DNA from: SIG480 sp045586595
Lineage (GTDB): Bacteria; Bacillota; Clostridia; Oscillospirales; JAAYXM01
DNA: 7,383 nt
Direction: 5' to 3'
Assembly (NCBI GenBank): GCA_045586595.1
Contig: JAZNAQ010000042.1
Coordinates: 1-7,383 of the forward strand
Part shown: positions 1 to 5,886 of the stretch, one piece after another
Position numbering within the stretch: position 1 is the stretch's first letter
Layout of the letters: each line of letters opens with the position of its first letter
The notes under the pieces: model-generated
Databases searched by the model: none
What the model saw: only the letters and a program-made list of their open reading frames with translations
Told to the model about the DNA's origin: nothing
Translations under genes and position numbers: made by a program

Positions 1-10
1 GTTTTTTCAT
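1..10 (-). CDS. Start of a gene running off the left edge (partial, first 3 codons)
   Basis: Only ATG AAA AAA is visible, but the start is well supported. A GGAGG Shine-Dalgarno lies at 19-23 with 8 nt to the ATG, and a plausible promoter sits upstream (58-87). An N-terminus of Met-Lys-Lys is common for signal peptides, as in the secreted protein encoded at 188-1135, but nothing can be said about function. The gene is the next one in the direction of the phage/moron block, separated from it by two hairpins, so it probably has its own transcript. Confidence 0.6.
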
Positions 11-17
11 AGATAAA

Positions 18-74
18 TCCTCCATTGTGTTTTTAATTTGACTGGCAGGTCATTTTTATTCTAACACAATGGAG
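18..74. repeat. 12-bp perfect inverted repeat around the promoter of the left-edge gene
   Basis: The arms CTCCATTGTGTT (20-31) and AACACAATGGAG (63-74) are exact reverse complements separated by 31 bp. The left arm contains the Shine-Dalgarno of the gene starting at 10. The right arm overlaps the proposed -10 and the spacer. Because the right arm would lie upstream of the transcription start, an mRNA hairpin masking the ribosome site is unlikely from this promoter. A DNA operator, or chance duplication of a ribosome-site context, fits better. Confidence 0.5.
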
Positions 75-87
75 AATTTTTTGTTCA
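58..87 (-). promoter_or_regulatory. Candidate sigma-A promoter for the left-edge gene
   Basis: On the minus strand TAGAAT (58-63) matches the -10 consensus at 5 of 6 positions. TGAACA (82-87), 18 bp upstream, matches the -35 consensus at 4 of 6. Transcription would start near position 51, leaving a leader of about 40 nt before the ATG. The -35 is weak, so this is tentative. Confidence 0.4.
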
Positions 88-106
88 TCGGCAATAGCCT
101 CTTTTG

Positions 107-131
107 AACCACGCGACTATCGCGTGGTTTT
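107..131 (+). terminator. GC-rich hairpin, terminator-like
   Basis: A perfect 9-bp stem (107-115 with 121-129) encloses the loop ACTAT. It is followed on the plus strand by a short T-rich tract (TTTCATTATT). On the minus strand the hairpin is followed by CAAAAG, so it is a poorer terminator in the direction of the visible genes. It sits in tandem with the hairpin at 145-175 and may simply insulate the two minus-strand transcription units. Confidence 0.45.
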
Positions 132-144
132 CATTATTCAATCA

Positions 145-180
145 AACACCCGATACAATATCTGTACCGGGTGTTCTTTT
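145..180. terminator. Hairpin 12 nt after the DUF5050-like gene, likely (bidirectional) terminator
   Basis: Arms 145-152 and 168-175 pair perfectly (8 bp). One mismatch and a further 4 bp (154-157 with 163-166) extend the stem, leaving a 5-nt loop. It lies just beyond the TAA stop at 188-190 of the minus-strand gene. On the minus strand it is followed by TTTGATTG, and on the plus strand by TCTTTT, so the better T-tract is on the plus side. Position supports termination of the minus-strand operon; the weak tract lowers certainty. Confidence 0.55.
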
Positions 181-187
181 GGTTATG

Positions 188-1135
188 TTATGACTGTGCA
201 AGTTTCACTACACACTTTTCGTTTAAGTCTAATCTGTACCAACCAAAATCTTTGTCAATCCGCTCGAAAAAAACCGAATCCGCAACGATGTTTATACTCG
301 CAATATTTCCGTCAAAAAGTTTTTCTTTAAGTTTTCCGTCTTTTGATATCCTGTATAAAGAATTTTTATCGCTTAGGTTGCTGTAATATATCCAGTCCCC
401 CGACAGATTGATTCCCCCACATCGTTCTTCATTTATGCACTCATCACGCAATGTTTCTTTTTCCATACGGAAAAGTTTTGATTTCGAGCCCCAATCTGTG
501 TAATAAACGTATCTTTCGTCAACAATAATATCGTAAACCTCCCTATCAATGAGTTTTCTTTTGTTTTCTCCCGATACATCCATTGACCACAAGGAATGGT
601 CGTCTTCCAGATTTGTGTAATACAGCGTATCTCCATCTACGCAAAACCCCGCAACTTGCTTTGCAAGAAACTTCTTTTTTCTTCCGTCCAAATTGCAGGA
701 ATACAGCTTTCCCCAGTCATCGTTAAAGCCTGACAATCTGCAATAAATTCTGTTCCCGGAAATCACAACATTTCCTACCATTCTCAGCGTTATCAGCTTA
801 TGCCGCCTTTTTCCATCCAAAGACATTCTCTGCAAAACACCCGGTCTTCCATCAGTGTAATAGATATAGTCTCCGCAAACATTCAGTTCAGCAAAACCAA
901 ATCTGCCACCGACTATTTTTTCCGTTTCTTTGAAATCCTTGCTTGTTCTGTATATTGCGTAGTCTCCAGAAAGTTCGGAATAATAACAGTAATTCTCATC
1001 CTCTGTAACAAATCCGCCTTTTCCTATATTTCCTGCTGTGTTTCCGAGTTGAGCATTCACATCTTTGTCAGATTCATTGTCATAAGGTAAAAACGCAAGT
1101 AGTAAAACCAAAGCCAACAACATAACCTTTTTCAT
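188..1135 (-). CDS. Secreted DUF5050-like beta-propeller protein
   Basis: This 315-residue protein has a signal peptide: Lys2-Lys3, then a run of Leu/Val/Ala to about residue 17. There is no lipobox Cys, so it is probably exported and released or loosely held. The rest is built of repeats of about 45 residues with the pattern [G/D]-x-x-[I/V/L]-YY-[T/S]-[D/N], then a Leu-x-Arg/Ser-Met strand, DG/SGE and a charged K-L turn. The YY motifs lie near 51, 92, 172, 211 and 250. This is the look of DUF5050-type propellers, where each blade reports a surface strand; no catalytic residues are apparent. The start ATG has GGGAGG 6 nt upstream (1142-1147), and that site lies inside the last codons and stop of the preceding gene, so translation is probably coupled. 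Its GC is lower than that of the phage genes to the right. Role unknown; as partner of a possible toxin it could be an immunity or surface accessory protein, which is only inference. Confidence 0.75.
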   Translation of the reverse strand: MKKVMLLALVLLLAFLPYDNESDKDVNAQLGNTAGNIGKGGFVTEDENYCYYSELSGDYAIYRTSKDFKETEKIVGGRFGFAELNVCGDYIYYTDGRPGVLQRMSLDGKRRHKLITLRMVGNVVISGNRIYCRLSGFNDDWGKLYSCNLDGRKKKFLAKQVAGFCVDGDTLYYTNLEDDHSLWSMDVSGENKRKLIDREVYDIIVDERYVYYTDWGSKSKLFRMEKETLRDECINEERCGGINLSGDWIYYSNLSDKNSLYRISKDGKLKEKLFDGNIASINIVADSVFFERIDKDFGWYRLDLNEKCVVKLAQS

Positions 1136-1138
1136 TTT

Positions 1139-2209
1139 CTACCTCCCTGAGTTTGCTAAGTCGATGCCGTATTGTACCCAAAAAGCATCGTCTTTGTCAT
1201 TAGTATAAGGATTGCTGTAAACCCATTCTGGCAAGCCCATCTTTTTGCCGACATAGGACATATTCAAATTACCCAGCTTGTCTGCGCCTATCAACTTCCC
1301 GTCAAAATATATCCACGGAAGCCAGTTACGATGATTGAATTCATTTAAATTCTTGCCGTCATACTTATCTCCTGGCACTCGCCAATAATCGTTCAGTTTA
1401 TAATCCCAATCACCTTTATTGGTCATTCCTATAAGGTATGTTGCCGAATCCAGCATATAATCCCCATCCGACATTCGATATAAAAAGCCCGGAATGCCTT
1501 CTGTCATGGTTTTCTGATAATCAGTTGCTGTTTGTGCGTTTTTGCGCAAAAGCTCTGTGATTTCATCCTGTCCATACCTTACCCGATTTCCCGCTCTGGC
1601 AAGCCTTCTAACCTCTTGTGCTACGGCGTGGAGCTCTTCTTTTTCGCTATCAGTTCCTCTCATCCACCGTTGTCCTAAATCCTGAAGAATTTTATACGTT
1701 TCAGACTCCGCACCAAACTCTTTCAAATCGGGATTGTCTTCGGTTCTGACTGCGTCATTGCTTTTTACCGATACATTCTTGTCAAGCTTCGCCTGTTCTG
1801 CCTTATCATCCTCGCGGTATTTGTTAAAGCCTTCGAGAAAGGCTTTTTCGTCCTCCGGCGTGAGCTTGTCCGAGGTTGGTTGTTGTATAGGGGTTTTCTT
1901 CTGTGTTATGCTCTCATATGACATGCCTATGCCGAACTTCTGCATCCTGCTTTGCTGCTCCTCGCGCCAATCTCTGTCGCGTGCGGAGTTAAACCCCTCT
2001 AAAAACAAATCATCAAAGTTGCTTTTCTTTTGCGTTTGACGTTGGTTTGTTGTTGTGTTTTTTGTATTTGTTGTCTGTGTGCCTGCGTTCTGTTTATTTA
2101 CTGCATTTGATACTGCTGTTGCGAGCGTTGCCGCCTTCTTTTTCTCTTCGGCGCTACCCATACCAAATTGCATGAACGCTTGCCCCGCGAGACTTGTGTT
2201 GTATGCCAC
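1139..2209 (-). CDS. Putative phage-borne protein with C-terminal toxin-44-like domain
   Basis: This 356-residue protein has no signal peptide or membrane segment. Residues 1-35 are Gly/Ala-rich and helical. Residues 40-62 form a Thr/Asn/Gln-rich linker. An internal duplication follows: FLEGFN at 69-74 and again at 124-129, each followed by an Arg/Asp/Glu-rich stretch. A charged helical segment (about 165-232) precedes a compact C-terminal domain (about 240-356). That domain carries GDWDYK (266-271), a WLPWIYFDGK block (296-305), LGNLNMSYVGKKMGLPE (312-328) and DDAFWVQYGIDLANSG (340-355). The order G-x-WD-x-K, then GN-x-N/Y-x-x-G-x-x-x-G, then a Gln and a final I-x-x-G resembles polymorphic toxin type 44 (predicted nuclease). 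I judge this by eye only. Translation starts at GTG with AAAGGAG 8 nt upstream (2218-2224). A phage structural or ejected protein is the main alternative. Confidence 0.55.
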   Translation of the reverse strand: MAYNTSLAGQAFMQFGMGSAEEKKKAATLATAVSNAVNKQNAGTQTTNTKNTTTNQRQTQKKSNFDDLFLEGFNSARDRDWREEQQSRMQKFGIGMSYESITQKKTPIQQPTSDKLTPEDEKAFLEGFNKYREDDKAEQAKLDKNVSVKSNDAVRTEDNPDLKEFGAESETYKILQDLGQRWMRGTDSEKEELHAVAQEVRRLARAGNRVRYGQDEITELLRKNAQTATDYQKTMTEGIPGFLYRMSDGDYMLDSATYLIGMTNKGDWDYKLNDYWRVPGDKYDGKNLNEFNHRNWLPWIYFDGKLIGADKLGNLNMSYVGKKMGLPEWVYSNPYTNDKDDAFWVQYGIDLANSGR

Positions 2210-2240
2210 TTTAATTTCTCCTTTCTTCTATTTTTTGAAA

Positions 2241-2286
2241 GGAGGGACATATACACTTTTTCTTTTATATTATCATATGTCCCTCC
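2241..2286 (-). terminator. 12-bp perfect hairpin between XhlA-like gene and toxin-like gene
   Basis: GGAGGGACATAT (2241-2252) and its exact reverse complement (2275-2286) enclose a 22-nt A/T-rich loop. On the minus strand the hairpin begins 11 nt after the XhlA-like stop codon and is followed by TTTCAAAAAA, a poor T-tract. It then leads directly into the Shine-Dalgarno of the toxin-like gene. It may be a weak terminator or a control hairpin that lowers expression of the last two genes. The A/T-rich loop includes -10-like hexamers (GATAAT, TATGAT) but no convincing -35. Confidence 0.5.
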
Positions 2287-2297
2287 CAAAATCAAAC

Positions 2298-2492
2298 CTA
2301 TATCCCCCGCAGGAGCAGTGTTGCTATTATCGTTACAAGCCCGCCTATCACTGAACCTGCAATGAGCCGATTTGTTGAAATCAGCGTGTCGAGCTTTGTT
2401 TCAAGCCGCTCAAAGCGCACCTCGCCGTGGTTGAGCCTGTCGTTTATCTCCTCACGGTGGATGGCGCATGTATCACACGTTACATATTCCAC
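2298..2492 (-). CDS. XhlA-like phage lysis accessory membrane protein
   Basis: This 64-residue protein follows the XhlA layout. A soluble N-terminal part (1-35) includes a heptad-like amphipathic helix with alternating charged and hydrophobic residues. One C-terminal transmembrane helix follows (about 43-61: Leu-Ile-Ala-Gly-Ser-Val-Ile-Gly-Gly-Leu and on). XhlA-type proteins sit in the membrane and cooperate with holin and amidase in host lysis. Two Cys (CDTC, residues 6-9) near the start are unusual for a family I know mainly without them. The start is GTG, with GGGAGG 10 nt upstream (2503-2508); the nearer in-frame-looking ATG reaches a stop after two codons. It directly follows the lysin gene, 20 nt apart. 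Confidence 0.75.
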   Translation of the reverse strand: MEYVTCDTCAIHREEINDRLNHGEVRFERLETKLDTLISTNRLIAGSVIGGLVTIIATLLLRGI

Positions 2493-2512
2493 TTATACCA
2501 TACCTCCCTGCT

Positions 2513-3307
2513 CTATGTCTTTTTTATGAGGTATTTCGACGAAACCCAGCCGGAAGCAATTCTCGCCCAGCCGTTCTTCTCTTCGAGCACGGTTACGGCG
2601 TCGCCGTCATACAGCCTGCCAACGCGTTTATTAAGAATACCCGCTCCGCTTCTTACATTAAGGCTTGTTCTTACCTTGACATAGCGTATATCTCCGCCGC
2701 GGCACCAGATACCGATAAAACCTCTTACCTTTCTGCCTGAGAAGTAGTTGCCGAGCGGTGCATAGAACTGTGTACTGCCGCCGCCGTCAAGATTTATTGC
2801 ATTCTCCGCGCCAAAGCTTACAAAGCCGCGCCGAAGCTCTGCAAGCGTTGCGCCTCCCTTATCCGGAAGAAGCGCTATATACAGCGTATCGCGAGATAGA
2901 CCGAGCGCAGTTCTTCCGCGCCTGCCCGTTATCCCCGCGGGGTTTATACTCTCTGCCTTGCCGTTTCTGACAAGCGTGGGGTATGCGCCTATGTAGTCCG
3001 TTGCATTTGCGTTGTTCTTATACGAAAACACCGCCGTGGTGTTGTTCGGGAATGCGATACCGTAGCCCTCGGTCAGTCTGTGCGTTATGCCATGGCTTAC
3101 CACATCACTTGCCGGCACGCGTGTGTCAAAGTCAAAAAGCTCTGCGTTCATAAGAAAGTCGGGAGCGCGGCCGCGCTCCTTTTCTATTCTCTTTTTCGCG
3201 CTTTTTATCTCCTCGTTTCCTTTATCTGCGTAGAAATACCCTATATATTCGATGTCCTCAAGCGGAACGGTATAGACCTTTCCGCCCTTGAATGCCTTTG
3301 ATGTCAT
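2513..3307 (-). CDS. Phosphodiester glycosidase (NAGPA/DUF2233) fused to SH3b; probable phage lysin
   Basis: This 264-residue protein has two parts. Residues about 45-203 are an NAGPA-type phosphodiester glycosidase domain. It shows the family marks MNAELFDFDT (53-62), an invited-turn GRRGRTALG (128-136), a strand TLYIALLPD (141-149), and the signature NLDGGGST (172-179) with its acidic residue Asp174. Residues 209-262 form a bacterial SH3 domain (LNVRSGAG near 216-223, GWARI, GWVSSKYL), normally a cell-wall anchor. There is no signal peptide, as for an endolysin released by a holin. The ATG overlaps the holin stop by 4 nt (ATGA), with GGGAG about 10 nt upstream (3318-3322), so the two are translationally coupled. 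NAGPA enzymes split a sugar-1-phosphate diester bond, so the substrate here could be a wall glycopolymer such as teichoic acid. That role is inferred from context. Confidence 0.85.
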   Translation of the reverse strand: MTSKAFKGGKVYTVPLEDIEYIGYFYADKGNEEIKSAKKRIEKERGRAPDFLMNAELFDFDTRVPASDVVSHGITHRLTEGYGIAFPNNTTAVFSYKNNANATDYIGAYPTLVRNGKAESINPAGITGRRGRTALGLSRDTLYIALLPDKGGATLAELRRGFVSFGAENAINLDGGGSTQFYAPLGNYFSGRKVRGFIGIWCRGGDIRYVKVRTSLNVRSGAGILNKRVGRLYDGDAVTVLEEKNGWARIASGWVSSKYLIKKT

Positions 3308-3591
3308 TTGCCGCCATCTCCCATCTGTTTAATGATATTTGCACAGTAAACCGCCGCCATGCCCGAAATTATGCCGCGCAGTACAAATTCGACTATAACT
3401 CCGCCACGGCTTGCAAAGTAAAGCAACTCAAAACAAACGCCGAGCACGATTGCCGCAAGCGGGATAAATCGGTCGTCAAAGAATTTTGCTTTTTTTAGCG
3501 CGAAGCACACGCCGTATACCGCCGCGATGACTATATATAAATCTGCTGTTATAAGCGACATAAAGGTTTTGCTTACAAACTCTCCTGTCAT
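3304..3591 (-). CDS. Phage holin, Hol44-like (holin superfamily V type)
   Basis: This 95-residue protein has three predicted membrane helices (about 15-33, 42-60 and 65-86). The loops are short and charged (KKAKFFDDR at 33-41, SRGG at 61-64) and the C-terminal tail is polar. That topology and length suit small class I holins of Firmicute phages, which collect in the membrane and release the lysin at a set time. It overlaps the preceding gene by 4 nt and the following lysin gene by 4 nt, so the three are one translational unit. A GGGGGTGAG-type ribosome site precedes the ATG. The exact holin family is by resemblance only. Confidence 0.8.
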   Translation of the reverse strand: MTGEFVSKTFMSLITADLYIVIAAVYGVCFALKKAKFFDDRFIPLAAIVLGVCFELLYFASRGGVIVEFVLRGIISGMAAVYCANIIKQMGDGGK

Positions 3592-3974
3592 ATTGTCTCA
3601 CCCCCATAAATGTCCTGTATATCTCTGAAATTGCATTTTGCCGCCTCAGAAAGCGCGTTAATAAACCGCTCACGGTACATTGCGGCACTGTAGCTCTCGC
3701 CGTCGTCCTGCGAAAAGTATGCCGCAACTCCGTAAGGCAGGGCTATGCCGCATATATCGCTGCACATATCCACCTTATCGTTGATGTCGGAGACCTCGGG
3801 TGGCGCAGTAAGGCGCGCACGTCCCTCACACTCTCTCACTGAGTTTTCGTATGGCAAAGCCTCACAGATGAGTGCGTTGAGTATATCGGTAAAATTTTCG
3901 AGAAATTCTTTGTCGTCACCCTCGCGCTCGAACATGAGCGCGAGAGTCCTCTTATATATATCATATGCTTTCAT
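3588..3974 (-). CDS. Small phage protein, possibly head-tail connector/head completion
   Basis: This 128-residue acidic protein is mostly helical, with no membrane segment. Helices run about 2-17 (YDIYKRTLALMFE), 22-40 and 94-115 (the last starting SYSAAMYRERF). A central ALPYGVAAYF segment (78-87) resembles the helix-rich small connector proteins that Clostridia phages encode just after the capsid gene. I cannot assign a family with certainty. Its position straight after the capsid gene and its size support a head-completion role. The ATG has AAGGGAG 12 nt upstream (3987-3993). It lies just past the terminator that follows the capsid gene, so it is probably expressed at a lower level than the capsid. 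Confidence 0.6.
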   Translation of the reverse strand: MKAYDIYKRTLALMFEREGDDKEFLENFTDILNALICEALPYENSVRECEGRARLTAPPEVSDINDKVDMCSDICGIALPYGVAAYFSQDDGESYSAAMYRERFINALSEAAKCNFRDIQDIYGGETI

Positions 3975-3997
3975 GGTTAATAAAATCTCCCTTCATA

Positions 3998-4027
3998 CAA
4001 AAACGGAGCGGGTAGCCCCCGCTCCGT
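3998..4027 (-). terminator. Intrinsic terminator after the capsid gene
   Basis: A perfect 10-bp GC-rich stem (4003-4012 with 4018-4027) has a 5-nt loop and is followed on the minus strand by TTTTTG. It starts 15 nt after the capsid stop codon. This is a clean rho-independent terminator. Read-through would be needed for the downstream lysis genes, which gives high capsid and scaffold levels and lower lysis-protein levels. Confidence 0.85.
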
Positions 4028-4042
4028 CAACACCTACCCTTT

Positions 4043-5101
4043 TTAAAGTGTTACTGTTGTTACATCTGACGGGAACATACCGTCCTTATAGGCGTATGCC
4101 TTGACAACAGTGCCCGCTTCGATAATGTCGGCAGCTGTTCCGACCTTTGCAGACATTGAATATCTCGGGTCGGAGCCATCGGTTGTGTACTTAACCGAAA
4201 CCCCCTCCGTGGCACAGGTGATTGCACCTGCGGCTGAGATTTCGGGTGCAGCACAGATGCTTGCAGCACCGCTTGCAGTGTTTACCTCAATGTATACACC
4301 GTCGCACTTTGCGCCGAATACAAAAAGGTCATAATACTGTCTGCCCTCAAGAAGTGCGCCTGAGATTCCCGGCGGGTCCTTGTGGTACTTGGTGTCGTTG
4401 AGCTTAACCGGTGCACATGCCGCACGCTTGTGGACAATCATGAAGTTGACATTTTCAGGCCAGCGTGAGCGCGGCACCTTGACAACGCGCATGTTGTCAT
4501 ACATACCGACCTGACCCTTTGTGAGCGACTGCTTCATAAGCCCATCACAGCTCGAGAACTCCTCAGAGAGGCGGAGCTTTGCGTATGTATCACTCGGAAC
4601 AAAGAGCGTTCTGCCCGAAGTGGGCACCTCTTTATCGTCCATATACGTTGTGCCGGCTGTGATGCGCTCACAGACATTTGATTTTGTGATTGCCGCAGAG
4701 TTGCCTACAATCTTACCCGCGAGCTGTGAAAGGCGCTGGAAGCTGTACTTGTCCATAAGCGGAATTGCCTGCTCGCTTATCTGGAGGCTGAGCATTTTTC
4801 CGGCTTCTTTGATTCCGTTCTGGTCGGCGTTGTTTCCCTTGTCGATTGTGAGCGTAAAGCTCTTGTCCTGCGAGAGCGTGAGCTCCTGAACAACGTCCTC
4901 CATCTCGGTCGGGGTGCCGTAGCGGCTTGTCCCGCTGCGTGTATAGTCTGTCATCGGGACTGTGATGGGTGTGGAAATCCTTACCGTTCTCACACCTGAA
5001 AATGAGTATTCGTTATCGAGGCAGCCGTTTATGAGGCTGTCCTGCTTATACTGGGTCTGAATCTGCTTTGCAAATTTTGTGTGTAAATTGATTGCTGACA
5101 T
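4043..5101 (-). CDS. Phage major capsid protein with C-terminal chitobiase-type Ig-like domain
   Basis: This 352-residue protein builds the head shell. Residues 1-280 look like an HK97-fold coat protein of the P22-coat/Firmicute type. They include an extended N-arm, beta strands near 36-88 (GVRTVRISTPITVPM), a spine helix about 97-133, RTLFVPSDTYAKL (164-176), GQVGMYDNMRVVKVP (196-210), and the P-domain strands near 220-272 (NFMIVHKRAACAP, DLFVFGAKCDGVYIEV). After an Ala-rich linker, residues about 283-352 carry the hallmark VKYTTDGSDPRYS (303-315) of CHB_HEX_C-type domains, ending in VVKAYAYKDG and a final beta strand. Such add-on Ig-like domains usually decorate the capsid surface. It lies 29 nt after the scaffold gene. 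Its ribosome site AAAGGA (5114-5119) is 12 nt from the ATG, rather far. Confidence 0.9.
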   Translation of the reverse strand: MSAINLHTKFAKQIQTQYKQDSLINGCLDNEYSFSGVRTVRISTPITVPMTDYTRSGTSRYGTPTEMEDVVQELTLSQDKSFTLTIDKGNNADQNGIKEAGKMLSLQISEQAIPLMDKYSFQRLSQLAGKIVGNSAAITKSNVCERITAGTTYMDDKEVPTSGRTLFVPSDTYAKLRLSEEFSSCDGLMKQSLTKGQVGMYDNMRVVKVPRSRWPENVNFMIVHKRAACAPVKLNDTKYHKDPPGISGALLEGRQYYDLFVFGAKCDGVYIEVNTASGAASICAAPEISAAGAITCATEGVSVKYTTDGSDPRYSMSAKVGTAADIIEAGTVVKAYAYKDGMFPSDVTTVTL

Positions 5102-5130
5102 AGTTTTTTAAAATCCTTTCTTTTTGTTTT

Positions 5131-5832
5131 TTAATAGTCTCTTACAGAGTAAAATCCAACGAGAAAATCATCGAGCTTCTCACCCTGCCCGTCGCCCTCA
5201 AGAGAGCCGACAGAACGGTTTGCCGCAGCACCGTTATTCTTTGCTATGCGAAGTTCCTTTTCTTTTTCGGCAAGGAGCCGCGTCTGATAAGCCTCAAGCG
5301 GGCTCATACCGCTTTTTACATCATCGGCCAAATCAGAATATGCCTCTTTGCGCGAAAGCTCGGGATATTTGCGGAACAGGTTGCCCCACGGCCCCGAGAA
5401 CCCCACGCTCTCTTCTAACCTTTTTATCTGCTCCTTCGCCCTGAGCGATGCCGCTGTGCGAATGCTGCCATAATCCTCTGCGTTGTTTTGTGGCAGGGAG
5501 TTTTCTACCGACGCTATATACTGCGCCCTGGTCATCCCCTGCCTTGCCGCAACCGCGTCAAGCGCATTGAGCTCACGCTGGTATCTCGTGTCTCTTTCCG
5601 CAAGAACATGGTCGTAGTTTAGCCCTTTCTGCGCGAGGATTCTCGCCTCATCAAGGCTTATATCTCTCTCCTCGCCGTTATATTTAATTCTGAGCGTTTC
5701 GCCCATAGGCTCTGAGTCGGCAATTATGTTATCGCCCTCAAAGCTTTCATTTTCTTCAGAGGCATCACTTTCGAATGGTTTTTCCGAAAAATCAAGCCCC
5801 TGCTCTTCTGTATTGTTGGTTTCATCAAACAC
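5131..5832 (-). CDS. Phage capsid scaffolding protein
   Basis: The protein is 233 residues from a GTG start. It is very acidic at the N-terminus (residues 1-45 rich in Glu, Asp, Ser). A conserved block follows (RIKYNGEERDISLDEARILAQKG region, 48-70), then a long charged coiled-coil region (about 75-205), and a basic-to-acidic C-terminus ending in DDFLVGFYSVRDY. This is the normal architecture of scaffolds that nucleate procapsid assembly, and it stands immediately before the capsid gene. The reading frame stays open upstream to 5958, but GTG at 5830-5832 is chosen because GGAGG lies 9 nt upstream (5842-5846). The upstream extension is basic, unlike the acidic scaffold N-terminus, and lies in the structured leader. 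Normally portal and terminase would precede this gene; they are absent. Confidence 0.85.
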   Translation of the reverse strand: MFDETNNTEEQGLDFSEKPFESDASEENESFEGDNIIADSEPMGETLRIKYNGEERDISLDEARILAQKGLNYDHVLAERDTRYQRELNALDAVAARQGMTRAQYIASVENSLPQNNAEDYGSIRTAASLRAKEQIKRLEESVGFSGPWGNLFRKYPELSRKEAYSDLADDVKSGMSPLEAYQTRLLAEKEKELRIAKNNGAAANRSVGSLEGDGQGEKLDDFLVGFYSVRDY

Positions 5833-5841
5833 AGTCAAGTT

Positions 5842-5846
5842 CCTCC
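5842..5846 (-). promoter_or_regulatory. Ribosome binding site fixing the scaffold GTG start
   Basis: GGAGG sits 9 nt upstream of GTG. A closer TTG at 3 nt is too near to be used. The 11-nt context ACAATGGAGGA (5841-5851 on the minus strand) is repeated exactly before the gene at the left edge (18-28). Confidence 0.75.
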
Positions 5847-5886
5847 ATTGTTTATGTTTTGAGTCTGAAATCAAAATGCAGTTAAT

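Noticed and set aside
81..107. Eight-codon plus-strand leader peptide (TTG start, GGAG upstream) before the hairpins, as in attenuation
   Set aside because: No plus-strand promoter or downstream plus-strand gene to regulate, and the GGAG is one arm of the inverted repeat.
1734..2354. Plus-strand open frames over the toxin-like gene
   Set aside because: Low-complexity Ser/Phe/Leu-rich translations antisense to a well-supported gene, without ribosome sites.
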